From contig CM074856.1 in NCBI GenBank assembly GCA_037501455.1, positions 91,772,001 through 91,836,000 on the forward strand: DNA of 64,000 bases. Direction: 5' to 3'. The position numbers and the translations under genes were made by a program. Of the stretch, positions 46,936 to 57,845 are shown piece by piece. The stretch is from Lantana camara. Taxonomy: Eukaryota; Streptophyta; Magnoliopsida; Lamiales; Verbenaceae. The notes beneath the pieces were generated by a model, which saw nothing but the letters and a program-made list of their open reading frames with translations, was not told where the DNA came from and ran no database searches. Every line of letters starts with the position of its first letter. Position 1 is the stretch's first letter.

Positions 46936-48811
46936 GAACCATGACACTCGGATCTATTCCAGTGAGATCGGAGGCCTTCCAAGCGAATACGTCTAGGTTC
47001 TCCCGGAGAAAATCAATCATCATAACCTGCGACGGACCGTCGAGATTTGAGCCAATCTGGGTGGTTTTATCTGGATTCCCTGGCTCCAGCTCGATGGTCA
47101 AAAACTTTTCGACGGGCTCAATGCGAGCTTCAGGCCGCAGGGCCTCGAGCGCCCGTTTTTTCCTGGTAAGCCTATCGCCCTTCTCACCCGAGGACCCGTC
47201 ACCTTCGTTCTCGGAGGAAGATCCTTCGACGGCCCCAGGTGGCCCATTCTCCGTGCGCTGGGCCTCGCTGGGGGTCTTCTTTTTGTTCTTCTTCTTGTAA
47301 AGTTTAGCCCTCTTACGCTCGGGGACATCTTCGTCCAATTTGGGGAAGTCAACTGACTTTTTGGTAGACCCTGCCAGAATGGTTTGTTTATGCTTGTGGC
47401 TTCGAATAGAAAGGATGTAGCATTCCCAAGCCTCTTTGACATTACACAGAACCTCGCCAGTGCCCTCGGAAGTGGGGAATTTGACTTTCTGGTGATAAGT
47501 TGAGATCACGACTTTAAAGTCCACGAGGGTCGGGCGTCCAATGATGATATTGTAGGGGAGGTCCACTTCCACGACAATATAAAGGACGCTCAAAGTTTTT
47601 CGTTGTGGGGCACGACCAAAAGAGGTGGCCAAGCGAATCTGTCCGCGAGGGACAATCTCGGAACCCCCAAAGCCCACGAGGGCTGTTCCGAGGGGTTCAA
47701 GTGGAATATTTGTTATATTCATTTTTTGAAACGTTGAGTAAGGGAGAACGTTCAAAGAGCTTCCACTATCAATCAGGACCCTCTTTACAACGTGGTTATG
47801 AACGTCTAAACTAACCACTATGGGACGGTCAGAGGTTTCACCAATCCCATGGGGTGTTACAATGTGTTCCAAATCTTTCTCTGTGAACCCTACAACGTCA
47901 CTCTCTTTCGAGCGTGAAGAGCTAACAACGGAGAGCACAGGCTTGAGCTGGGATGATCTCTGGTCATAACTCCGAATGTGGCGGTGCCGGGAAGCAATAG
48001 GATCGTCCCCCGAGGGTCCTCCCGCGATCATGTGAATAACCGCAAAGGGCTGATTCTCCACATCTACAGCTTTCCCTTTGCCGCGGTCGCTTGTTTCGGT
48101 GTGATGGTGGCGGGGACTCCGCGAGCGCGAGTGGCTTCTTCCTCTAGCCCGCACTCGCTCAGCACAGTGCTCATCGTATCTCTCTAATACCTTCACAAAC
48201 TCCTTGAGGTGCCCCCCAGCAATAAGCATCTGGATCTCGCTCTCGAGTTGGCGGCACTCATTGGTATCATGCCCCTTCTGCTTATGGAAAACGCAGTACT
48301 TTCCTGAGTGCTTTTGTGCCTCGGTCCCCCTCAACTTCGGCGGTCTCTTGAAGAGTTTCTTGTCCTCTATGGAATACACTTCAGCAATTGGGCGGTTGAG
48401 GGGAATCCATTCGAATTTGCGCGGTGGTGAAGAGTTGCGGCGAGCGGGGATAGGGCTCCGGCGGCGACCCCTGTTAGAATCTCCTCTGTCCTTGGGGGCT
48501 TTGCTGGGACGAGGGACGCTCGCCAATTTCTGATCCCTCACGATATACATATCCTCGAGGGTGAGATAGGCGTCAGCTATGTCCTTGATCTCCATTAACG
48601 AGCGCGGTTTTTTCTTGGCTACTTCCTCGATAAACTCCTTGCTGACATAGAGCTTCATGTTGATCGCTTCAAAAAGTACATGCCTCAAGAAATCCATCGA
48701 GGGATTTTCCACTAGCAGAATCTCTTTGTTAAACCTTCCCATGAAGGACCTGAGCATCTCATTTGGCCCCTGGACTAAGCTATAGAGAGCTGTCGCTACT
48801 GGGGCTGGCAC
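46841..48811 (-). pseudogene. Element G gag C-terminal part and aspartic protease
   Basis: A 656-residue frame. It starts in the capsid-like region (LRSFMGRFNKEILLVENP), then an RS-rich linker, a zinc motif of C-x2-H-x4-H-x4-C form (C173, H176, H181, C186), a serine/arginine/histidine-rich stretch (about 220-240) and the protease with LIDSGSSLNVLP (catalytic Asp 348) and NIIIGRPTL. After a charged linker it enters the beginning of RT (VHRLNVDPAFKPIK) and loses the frame. Gag builds the particle and the protease cuts the polyprotein. No stop interrupts these 656 residues, unlike the rest of G. Confidence 0.88.
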
Positions 48812-48831
48812 CTTCAGAGGGTTGAAGTGGC

Positions 48832-50010
48832 TTAAAAGGCATTTGTCTGATCGTTGTACCCTCGGATCGAGCGGGGAGGAAGCTTCTTATACCAATCCTG
48901 AGTCATCCCAACGAGAGAGGTGACAAAGACTTTGGCCCAATAATGGCTCGGATGCTCGTACAAGTGCATCAAGTGCACAAAGTGATCCAGATGCTCGGCC
49001 GGATCAGTCGTTCCATCATACCTATTGATGGACGTGGGGATTTTGCCCTTCCCCTCACGGGTCATCAGGACCTCGTCAATGAGGGGCCAAGCACCAGTCA
49101 AGGTTCTGTAATCCCTATCTTCAAAATGGTACTCCTCGTAGTCTGCTTCTCTCCGACGGTGGGAGATCTGGTTGCGTGGACGACGAGCGTCTCTGGCCTT
49201 GGACGTCTCACCTCCGCTGTGGGGGGCTTGAGTCCGTGCTAGAGAGAGCTGCTCCACTACATTCTAGAGCCCCTTTAGCTGATCCTATACGGTGGCAAGT
49301 TGAGGGTCGCCGACATTTCTACAGCTTGCCCTCTCCGTGGCCCTCGATTGGACCTCTTCGTTATCTCCAGCCCTCTCATTCTGAGGGGCCCTTTCATTTC
49401 TAGCGGGTTGCTGAACAAGTAGCGGCGGAGCCGGCTGAGCCCTCAACACATTCTGTGTAACTGTCAATGGGTGGGCTGGGAGTCCTCCTATAGGTGGAGC
49501 CGCTTAAGCGCCCGCCATGGATGGGAAATAAGTAGTAGTGAAGTGTTCGCAGGCGTTCTGTACCGCCTGCTCCTCGCATTGTGCGTAAAGCACCTAAAGT
49601 TGTTGGGTGGTGATTTGGGGCATTCCCACCCCTGTATTTCTCTCGGAAGCGACGTGGGGAGACGTAATGTTCCCACCTGGTAGGGCTGAGCCATGGGCAT
49701 CATTCCGGGCATCATCCCGGTTTGCACATAAGCGTATCCCGGCGGCGGCATAGCCATGGAGTACGTGCCGGGGTGGGAGGCCGGAACATTGTGAGTGGGG
49801 GCCGGGGGAGGAGGAACAGAGCCTGATCCCCCTGCTTCGCTTCCGCCGGGGGGAAGAGTTGCAGCGACAGTGTCTGTGTTTCCGGCCCCATTTCCAACAG
49901 TAGGTGGGGGCGTACCTCCGACGGGGGGCGTTGTTCCCTACGTTTTCCTCATTTACAGGAGGAAGAACACCCCTGTTTTCTAGCATCCCAGACCTTGTTG
50001 CAGTCACCAT
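48832..50010 (-). pseudogene. Element G gag N-terminal part, frameshifted
   Basis: The likely start is ATG 50010 (MVTATRSGMLENRG), 72 bases from the primer site in the sense direction. A proline/glycine/methionine-rich stretch follows in another frame (PPPGYAYVQTGMMPGMMPM, 49757 downward). The capsid N-terminal domain is at 49257-48832: INRYDGTTDPAEHLDHFVH and LVGMTQDWYKKLPPRSI. The frame breaks again at 48832 and resumes at 48811. At least three frameshifts are needed to read it through. Confidence 0.78.
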
Positions 50011-50081
50011 GTTTAGAGCAAAAGATGTTACGACTCAACTAGCTTAAAGAAGAATCAGAGGAAGTTGAAGATGGTGATGGA

Positions 50082-50100
50082 TTTCCCACAGACGGCGCCA
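50082..50100 (-). promoter_or_regulatory. Element G primer binding site
   Basis: On the minus strand TGGCGCCGTCTGTGGGAAA, beginning with the TGGCGCCGT of Asp- or Arg-tRNA-type gypsy primer sites. The exact tRNA cannot be settled by eye. An 11-base spacer separates it from the LTR end at 50112. It shows G uses a different primer from A and F. Confidence 0.8.
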
Positions 50101-50111
50101 AAAAAGGATGG

Positions 50112-50945
50112 TGTAGGAAACTGGACTTCCTAAAATACAACAACACTTTTAATATTTGTATGAAAGGGAAAGACCATCACAGGCGTGAAGGCCTCAGGAA
50201 CTGGGTTTCCTTTGAGCGTGGGTTCTTCCAGCTAGGATAACACCAAGAGTGCAAAATGCAGTGGTGATGCAACTGTGGTGAAGATAGTATGAAGCTTGAG
50301 AAGAGAAAAATTGTGGTAAATACCTAGAACCGTGAGTGCAGTATGAAGTGTGGAAGATGACTTGGGGGAGAATGCAAGTGTTCTCCCCTATTTACAGGTT
50401 AGGGATGAGGGTAGATTGAGTAATTGGACCATGTGGTCCCAAACCTGTGTTGCCCTAACACGTGGTGGCCTGTGAGGGCATGAGGACATCTCTGAAAAGC
50501 AAGCGGCGTGTCAGGTACAATGTGCGCACTGCCTCTGTGTCAGAGGGTGTTGGCGAGGGTCTCTCGTTGGGAAGGCCCAAGGTTAGTCTTACAGGAGTAC
50601 GAACACCCCACAAGGGAGAAGATCCTACGCGAGCGTTGGTGACGCTCGAAGGGCGGGGGATTGGGTCTCCCCAGGTAGATGATCCTTAAGCGTCAACTCT
50701 GCGAGCATCAGAGAGCAGGGCCCTCGTGTGAGTGCCTCCCTGGGAAGGGTGGCCTTGAGGACCGGGTATGAGCGTCAGGTTTGACGGCCCTAACCCTTTA
50801 CCAGGACAGTTAACCGAGGCTCACGGGCCTGTACTGGCCAGCAAGTGAGTCAGTTGGATTGACCCGCGAGCCCATCAATGCGAGCGTCCAATCTTTAAGT
50901 CGGCTGATGGCGACACGTGGACGGCTCGGATGCGAGAGTTATTTT
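50112..50945 (-). mobile_element. Element G 5' LTR, probably truncated
   Basis: The inner end reads TGTAGGAAACTGG on the plus strand (sense ends CCTACA). The outer end is not definable: between about 50935 and 50956 the sequence changes to an AT-rich LTR of another family. GC-rich segments with GGCGAGGGTC and GAGCGT motifs recur. No second copy exists in the window for comparison. Confidence 0.65.
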
Positions 50946-51395
50946 ATGTCTCATCAATGTGATTTAATATTAGTTGCGCTTTAATTTAATTATATTCGAA
51001 TTATATGATTTTATTTGAATGGAATTCATACCTGAATTATTTGAAATATTTGGATTGGGCCTTGGTTGAACCCTTTTACCTTTTTTAAACCGAACCAACT
51101 TGAACTGAACCGGTTCAACCCTTAAAGGCTGAACCATTTTCCTTCCTTTTTCCATTCATGTAACAAGCAACAGTTCAGCCCCAAGAGAGAGCCAAAGACC
51201 CCAAGTTCATTCTTCCAACTTCAAGAGCCAAGTTCTCCCTAGTTTCTCCACCTTTTCTTGAACTTGAGTATGTTTTGGAATCCCCTCGTCATGCTCTTCA
51301 TTTCTACGGTTTAATTCTGAATTTTGGTGTTGAATTTGTATGCCTTTGATTGACTACGTGAATAGTAAGGGTTTGGTCATTTTTTTTTATTATGT
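50946..51395 (+). mobile_element. LTR 5' fragment (E/H-like), plus orientation
   Basis: AATGTGATTTAATATTAGTT and GCGCTTTAATTTAATTAT at 50957 onward correspond to bases about 33-80 of the E LTR in sense orientation. An ACCGAACC/GGTTCAACCCTTAAAGG segment also matches E. The first roughly 33 bases, including the TG terminus, are missing at the junction with G. A T8 run lies at about 51381. Confidence 0.6.
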
Positions 51396-53355
51396 GATCT
51401 TTGGTTAATATATTTGAATTCTAACACCATAAATGTGCTCTACATACAAATTCCAAAGTTCAAATTTTAAAACATATCTTATACATAATTCCAAAATTCA
51501 TAAAGAAAGATGCAAAGTATGCAAAGGACTTTACTAAGAACTCGAATAACCCAAAATAAAAGACCGCCGCTTAGCTCGAACAGATGACCTGCACCTACAA
51601 CTCAAGAGACAAAATGCGGAAAAAGAAAACAATGAGGAGGGGTCAGTCCTAAAGACTGGTGAGGGGGCTAACACACTCACATGTACGTATTATAAGAGCT
51701 TGCATATTCAAATTTAGAAGTTCATGAACCAGGGCATGGTTTTTGCATTCCAAAACAGTTTAGCCCGTGATACTAAATATAGAAAAGAGTTAGGGCTAAA
51801 AGCCCAAAATAACCAAGTTTTAGAAATTATAAATCCACTCCCGTTTCACAAACCACAAACGTAATCAAAATGAAAGAACTCGGCGAGAACGAGTTTCTAA
51901 CCAACCTAACTCCTTTCATGTCACAATCAAAATCAAAACAAAGTAAAGTTCATAAACAATCCAACCTTCACTGTTTGTGGATGAGATGACATCCTCTCAA
52001 CCCCGTTCTCTCATCATAATGTTTGAGTCGGGGGATCCTACCCACTCCCCGACGAGGATTAACCGCCGATTCTCAAGAAATCACCTCCTCTCGACCTCCC
52101 GAGGTTGGGTGAATTTCTCTACATAATTGGAATCGTGTTGATGAGGGAGCTCGGCGACCCCATGGCCGACCCGAGATCATATACTACTTCTCCGGGGCCC
52201 AATTCATAAGTCATAAATTATAAGTTTTGAAATTCAAAATTTTCCGACTTATATTTCAAGTCAAAATCTCGCTAGTTCGAAAGTTACACACACCAACCCA
52301 TTCCAAAATAAATGAACGAAAATATATCTTACCTATATATAAAACGTTTTTCAATAGATTTCATAACAAACGAGCCAATTCCCACAAAATACGTTCCAAA
52401 GACATATCTAAGTAGATATATATATATGTAGTCGGATGCAGGCTTAAAATTCATGTAGGGTTGTAGGTCATATTAACTAAAAAGAACGAAACCTCACCTT
52501 ATCGACCAACTCGAGCAAAATGAGCCAAATGACACCTAAGAGACCACCTCCTTTCCCTTGGGACAAACCTTTGAACAAAACAAAGATGAAAGACAGACTT
52601 AGACTCAATATGAACCAATTAAACGCTTGGCATATGCATATGAATGCAAATGATGCATATGAAATACAATGAGATGTCATTTAACGCATCCAAATTCATA
52701 ACAAGTTTGAACTCTCATAAATTACGTTAAATAACTTCATGAATTTAATATAACGCACATAACACGTCATATACTAAGTTAACTATGCATACATATCCTA
52801 CAAGATACAACAAATTACCAAACAAGGCACTTAAAGGAAAGTTAGATTCATGCATGTACGTAGGTAAGCATATAATACATATTTTGTCATATAATACATA
52901 TAAAAACGTCGAATTCACATAATAAATTCATAATGAATCTTATAACACATTATATAACAAGTTATCCATGCATAAAAGGCAGGAAAGAAGTAAGGAAAAC
53001 ACGTAAAACATAAGGAAATGGCGAACGAAGCAAGTGCAGCTGCTCCAACTTGAACCTGGCCCAAAAACTAGTCACGGTCACGACCCAAAACACCCTTGTT
53101 TTGGTCGCCGGCGCAACCGCAGACACAGGCAGCAAAAGTCCGAGGATCAGCAACTTCAACTCAGCCAGAACCAATCCCAACTCAACCTAACATGTAATGG
53201 AAATATTATGCAACAAATATGCATCAATCTCATGCCACAAACCAAGCTAAAACTGAATCTATATGCAAGGGAAGGGAGAAAGGGACCAAACATGTACATC
53301 TTCATACAAAAGTTCCAAGTTCTTGAATAAAACCTTCATGAATCCTAAGCTAGCT
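51396..53355 (-). mobile_element. LTR H fragment, minus orientation
   Basis: An LTR piece with donor TAAG/GTGAGGTTTCG (first intron base 52497), hairpin GGTCAGTCCTAAAGACTGG (about 51641-51659) and acceptor GTGCAG/GT (last intron base 51589). An F-like palindrome GGTCGCCGGCGCAACC lies at 53103-53118, with one arm base changed, and an imperfect GTCACGGTCACGAC at 53071-53084. Both termini are missing. It runs opposite to 50946-51395. Confidence 0.75.
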
Positions 53356-53843
53356 GTTGTATGTAGAAATTGCATGATTTTGAGCGTTAATTAGATTATA
53401 TTTTGGTGCCGTTTGATGCCTTTATGTGTTTATTTTTCTTCATTTAGGTGATTTTAGAGTTAGAGTTACGAAACGGCAAAGCAAAGCAATTTCACGCATT
53501 TTTTGAGGAAAATAGGGTAGCCCCCGTTACCAAGTAAAAGTGAAATTTCCATAACTCCTGTTAATGGATACAGGAGCGTCGCTTGAGGCGGAATATGAGA
53601 GTAATGCACATTACTCAATGGCAGTACAGATCTAGTAACGCCCGTTATCAGAGACAGGAGGAGATGATTTCTGGTGTAAGAAGGGTAACGCCCGTTACCC
53701 TAGGATTGGAGAAAAGTGGTAACGCCCGTTACCACTTATAAAAGCGCAGGCACGATTTAACCTTGTAACGGGCATTAACAAGAAATGCATGAGGATAGGT
53801 AACGCCCGTTACCTCTGTCGGCGAGAGATTTTAGGGCTGATAT
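53356..53843. mobile_element. Fragment X: unclassified LTR-like sequence, target of element F
   Basis: This sequence does not match the other families by eye. It starts after H near 53356 and is cut by element F at 53844. Its main content is the palindrome array described separately. The orientation is unknown and no terminus is visible. Confidence 0.5.
53516..53814. repeat. Array of GTAACG/CGTTAC palindromes in X
   Basis: Units: 53516-53531 (one mismatch), 53599-53616 (GAGTAATG/CATTACTC, CA centre), 53636-53647, 53683-53700 (GGGTAACG/CGTTACCC), 53714-53737 (AAGTGGTAACG/CGTTACCACTT, 11-bp arms), 53765-53779 (imperfect) and 53797-53814 (AGGTAACG/CGTTACCT). Most have a CC centre. The outer arm bases differ between units yet remain complementary. 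Confidence 0.93.
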
Positions 53844-56800
53844 TGTAGCACCCGAGCGCAAGGTACCACATCCCCCACACCGAGACCCGACCCGGATATG
53901 AAATGGACAATCCATACCCGAGCTAAATCACGGCGAACGAGGACAAACATACACTCTAGGCTAGGCGGGACTAACCCTTGAACCATACGAATCAGAGTTA
54001 AATATTAAAGCGGAAGCAATAACTAAACATATATCATATATATATACCATGAGCATCAAAGCTCCAAAAATAATTTATATACATCATTCCCAAGCCGTCA
54101 CGGCCCAAAACAAGTATGCTCTATAACAATATTCATATACAATAATCATAAATAGTGTATGCAAGTGTAATACCGAAAAATGTAAGAGCTAGAAGCGAAT
54201 GCAAGACCTAATGACTCGAATTCCCACCTAGCTCCCTGACACCTGCATAAAACAGCTGAAAACCAAACGGGTTCAGTCCAAAAGGGACCGGTGGGTATAA
54301 AAACAGGGCATAAATATAACATATGACGATATTTAAACATTCACATGCAAGCTATAATCCCAAGTGAGGTTTTTAAAGAATTTCCCAAGTGGGTGAAATA
54401 GAAAATCATCAAAAGGGATTATAACAATTCATTTACATTAGGGCATTCTTGGCCCGACGAGTGGGCGTGCATTATCTCCAACCAACACCTTGTGTAGCTC
54501 ATTAAACATTCATTCATTCTTCTTTTCATACATAACATTCTTTCGTGCACATTCAATAACATTTACACCTTCTTCCTCCGGGTTGGTGGTGGGTTTGCAA
54601 GGCCCGACCACCCATTCATTGACCAAAAGGGGAACATGACTCCCTAGATGGCACTCAGCGTCTATTCCTCGCTAACTCCTAACGAGGTCACGTTACGCCG
54701 TTCATTGCTGGAACTAATGCGAGGGATCACCGTCGGCCCATGCCTCCCCGGATAGCCACTCACACTAAGTCCCTGGGCCCCATTCGTGCATTCATTCATT
54801 TCTCGCCCAAACATTTGATAGGATTCATAAAATAAGGGCTTTACGTTGCAAACATTTACTCTTTGAAACGACACTATATACATATATTAATTTTGGTCGA
54901 AAACTTTCCATGTTGAAGGTATATAGGGTCATATAACTATGTAGAAGAGAAACCCACCTTGAAACGACAAAAGAAGACACAAAAGCCTCACGGACCGGCC
55001 TCGTCTCCAACGTGATCAAAATCTGTGCAAGAGAGGTGAAGTGAGACACAAAATGACCAATTAAGATGCTCCGCAATGAAATGATCATGACATGAATGCA
55101 TAAAAGAGTATATTATGTAATGAACACGTTCATGTGCACCAATAACATCTTAAAAACATATAAACATTCATTTCATTCCTTTCATGAAGCGTTTAAAGTC
55201 ATTCAATTTCATAACCTTCACATTTAAATCAAATTGATCCATGAATTTCAAATAACGAATATAACACGTAGTATACCAAGTTCACAATTAGAAAATACGC
55301 AAATAAAAACATTCAAGTCATATTCGGAAATTATATAACACAAATTAAAATAATAATTAAATTCTACAATTTAAATAAATTAAACAATAATTAAGTATAA
55401 GTAAATCACATTAAACATATATTTAATAATATATAATATATCAATTTAATTATATATATATATAATACAACATTGCATGCATTTAATACAAAACACTTGA
55501 ATTTAAATACATAATGCATGCAACCTATACGTATATATATAATTATAACTAAAGCCATGCATATACAAATAAAAACATGCACAACAACATATATATTCAT
55601 TCAACCGTAACTATGCATGCATGCAGAAATGAAAATTTAGGAAGCAAATTAAAACCAAGCCATGCAAACTGAATTGGAAAAACTGAAACTCATGCAGCGA
55701 AAGCAGGGGTCGCGGCCGCGACCCATTTTATTCATGAAATGGTAACGGCCGCTACCCTATTAAATTCTGAATTTTCCTCCAATTATTGCACAATACGTGA
55801 GCATCCAAATAAGGAGTCGCGGACGCGACATCAATTACATGCAAATCAGGTCGCCGGCGCGACCCAGTTCAAAGCAACAAGATACGCAGCAGAACTTGGA
55901 CGAAAACAGAGCAGCAACATTTCCATCTTCAACCCGCATGTTCAGGTAAGTTAAGGTCACAAATATGCAGCAAAAAGACTCCAAATCAATATACAAATTC
56001 AGCCCCAAGCAATCCTCAAAACGCAGCAGCAGCAACACGAAGGAAGAAGGGGGAAAAACTCCATTTTCATGCAAAATTCAGTAATGGTAACTCAACCAAT
56101 TCTCAACTACCACGACATACATGTCCATAAATTCAATAAGGGAGTTAAGATGATCACTTTCATGCTAGGAATCAATCCAATTCATCAAGAAATGGAAGAG
56201 GTCAACATATATGCTCAAACCTAATTCTTTCTTCAACTCAGCCAAATACTCATGAAAACATGATCAAAATTAGGGATGAATAGCTTAAAATGACACATAT
56301 TGAATGTATAATACAACCCTAAACTTACCTTGTGGATTAATGGAGGTTTAAAGGAGATTTGAGCTTGAATCTCCAAGGATTGGCTTGAGCTACGGGAAAA
56401 CTGGAAAGCAGGGGAAAAATAGCTGAAATTCTCTAAGTTCTGAGGGTTATCTCGGTTTGGGGTGGTGAAGGTTGGTTAGAGGGTTGCGTTAGGGTTCTAA
56501 GGAATCAAACCATGGCTAATTTGGTCAAGGTTTGAATAAGATATGGTCATTTTAATAAATTGTGGCAGATTTGCTGTCCGTTTCGTGTTTCGGTTGAATT
56601 TCGGAGGTTGAAATGACTTTGGAAAAATATAAGGCTAAGTTCACTAAACTCAAATTTTCGTTTCGAGTTCAGCGAAGTTGACGAAACTCGAATCCGAGTT
56701 TTCTAGCTCAAAATATCAATTACGGAACCAAGGGTGCGCTAATTGCTCGTTAGCCCCCCGATTTGGATTCCAAAATCAAAATAAATTCGAAACTCATGCA

Positions 56801-57093
56801 AACGAACCTGAAAACATGAAATGAACACATATTCATATTCATAACACATATAAGTACAACATATTAAATTTTCATGTAATTTCGGTATCAAATCATATAA
56901 AAACGAAGCACATTTATATCACTCATAACAATGCATTTGAAAATCCATAACAATTCAAATAAATTACAAAATTAAATACATAATTAAATTAAACTAAAGT
57001 GCACAATTAATATATACATTAAATTAAAAGTGCGCAATTAGGATATAAAATGTACAAATTTATTTAATTTAAAAAAAAGACAATTACACGATT

Positions 57094-57130
<37 letters not shown>

Positions 57131-57624
57131 TAACATTAAAATTATATATCAAGTAATTCATATATATATAATATTAATTAACTTAATATATATATAAATT
57201 AACATTTAATATATAATATTAAATATATAAAACATGTATAAACAATTAATTCACACAACTTGTCACGTAAATGCAAATCGACCAGGAATTCATATAGTTT
57301 TAAAAATTCAAATAAAATTTAAGAATCCATTTTAAATATTTATTAAATATATAACGAAATGCATATAATGGAGAAATTAATGAAAGTTACAATTAGTAAT
57401 TATAAAAAATGATTAATTAAACAATTAGATAATTTAAACGCATAATTAAGCACACACAATTTATTCATATTATTCCAATTCAATTATTGCATATATTTCA
57501 ATTAATCACATATTTTCCAATTGAACCCAGAAATTTAAATATAGACAACACATGTAGCCAATTAATTTGCGCAAATTAGTAAACACATACGTCATGCTAT
57601 TTGACTGAAAAACTGGGCGTTCCA
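53844..57624 (-). mobile_element. Element F left LTR (3' LTR)
   Basis: A 3781-bp LTR with plus-strand ends TGTAGCACCCGAGCG and GGGCGTTCCA. Landmarks in sense order: palindrome array (55864-55707), donor CAAG/GTGGGTT (first intron base 54957), hairpin-like TTCAGTCCAAAAGGGACCGG (about 54271-54290), acceptor TTATGCAG/GT (last intron base 54243), CTAGGTGGGA and GTGTGGGGGATGTGG near the end. Long AT-rich stretches occur at about 55320-55600 and 56860-57500. Confidence 0.92.
55707..55864. repeat. Four GC-rich palindromes in F left LTR
   Basis: 55707-55724 GGGTCGCGG/CCGCGACCC (perfect, no loop); 55741-55756 GGTAACGG/CCGCTACC (one mismatch); 55816-55829 GTCGCG/CGCGAC with GA loop; 55849-55864 GGTCGC/GCGACC with CGGC centre. 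Confidence 0.92.
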
Positions 57625-57659
57625 ACCTCTCCCCCTTAAAAGAATCCGTCCTCGGATTC
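57625..57659 (-). promoter_or_regulatory. Element F polypurine tract and hairpin
   Basis: On the minus strand TTAAGGGGGAGAGGT directly precedes the LTR start TGGAACGCCC. Adjacent 7-bp arms GAATCCG (57642-57648) and CGGATTC (57653-57659) surround TCCT, identical to element A. Confidence 0.88.
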
Positions 57660-57680
57660 ACTACTCGCCCAAACAACATT

Positions 57681-57845
57681 GAGAGATTCCCCGTCTCTCG
57701 CAAGCAACAAGGAGAGAGCGCCGTCTCTCCAACAACAATGAGAGAACTCCGTCTCTCAAGCAACAACAATGAGAGTACCCCGTCTCTCGCAAGCAAAGAG
57801 AGCACCCCGTCTCTCGAACAAAAATAAGAGAATCCCCGTCTCTTA
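57681..57845. repeat. Tandem hairpin repeats beside the F polypurine tract
   Basis: Six units of about 25-28 bases with stem GAGAGA/TCTCTC and a CCCCG-type loop, separated by AACAACAA spacers. The last unit has TAAGAGA/TCTCTTA, a 7-bp stem in which the outer pairs changed together. A 152-residue frame through these repeats (57506-57964) reflects repetition, not a known protein. Confidence 0.85.

Larger units (their letters stand above)
40061..50945 (-). mobile_element. Element G: Tat/Retand-like Ty3/gypsy element with antisense gene, 3' LTR lost
   Basis: Minus-strand order from right: partial 5' LTR, primer site, gag, protease, RT, RNase H, a second RNase H-like domain, integrase, a spacer, then a plus-strand multi-exon gene where the 3' LTR would follow. 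An additional RNase H and an antisense gene between integrase and the 3' LTR are described for the Tat lineage (Retand, Grande and relatives). No 3' LTR or polypurine tract is present on the left; sequence jumps straight into B'. Several frameshifts and stops make it non-functional. Confidence 0.8.

Noticed and set aside
49594..50010. Arg/Cys-rich C-terminal part of the frame starting at 50010
   Set aside because: After about 28 residues it is an out-of-frame reading of the proline/glycine/methionine-rich gag segment, whose true frame is visible at 49757 downward.
53516..53814. Regular-looking palindromic repeats resembling a CRISPR array
   Set aside because: Spacing is irregular, repeats are not identical, the DNA is plant retrotransposon sequence and no cas genes are present.
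55937..55950. Strong plus-strand donor TTCAG/GTAAGT in the F LTR
   Set aside because: It is antisense to the element, and I found no matching acceptor or host exon. Probably chance.
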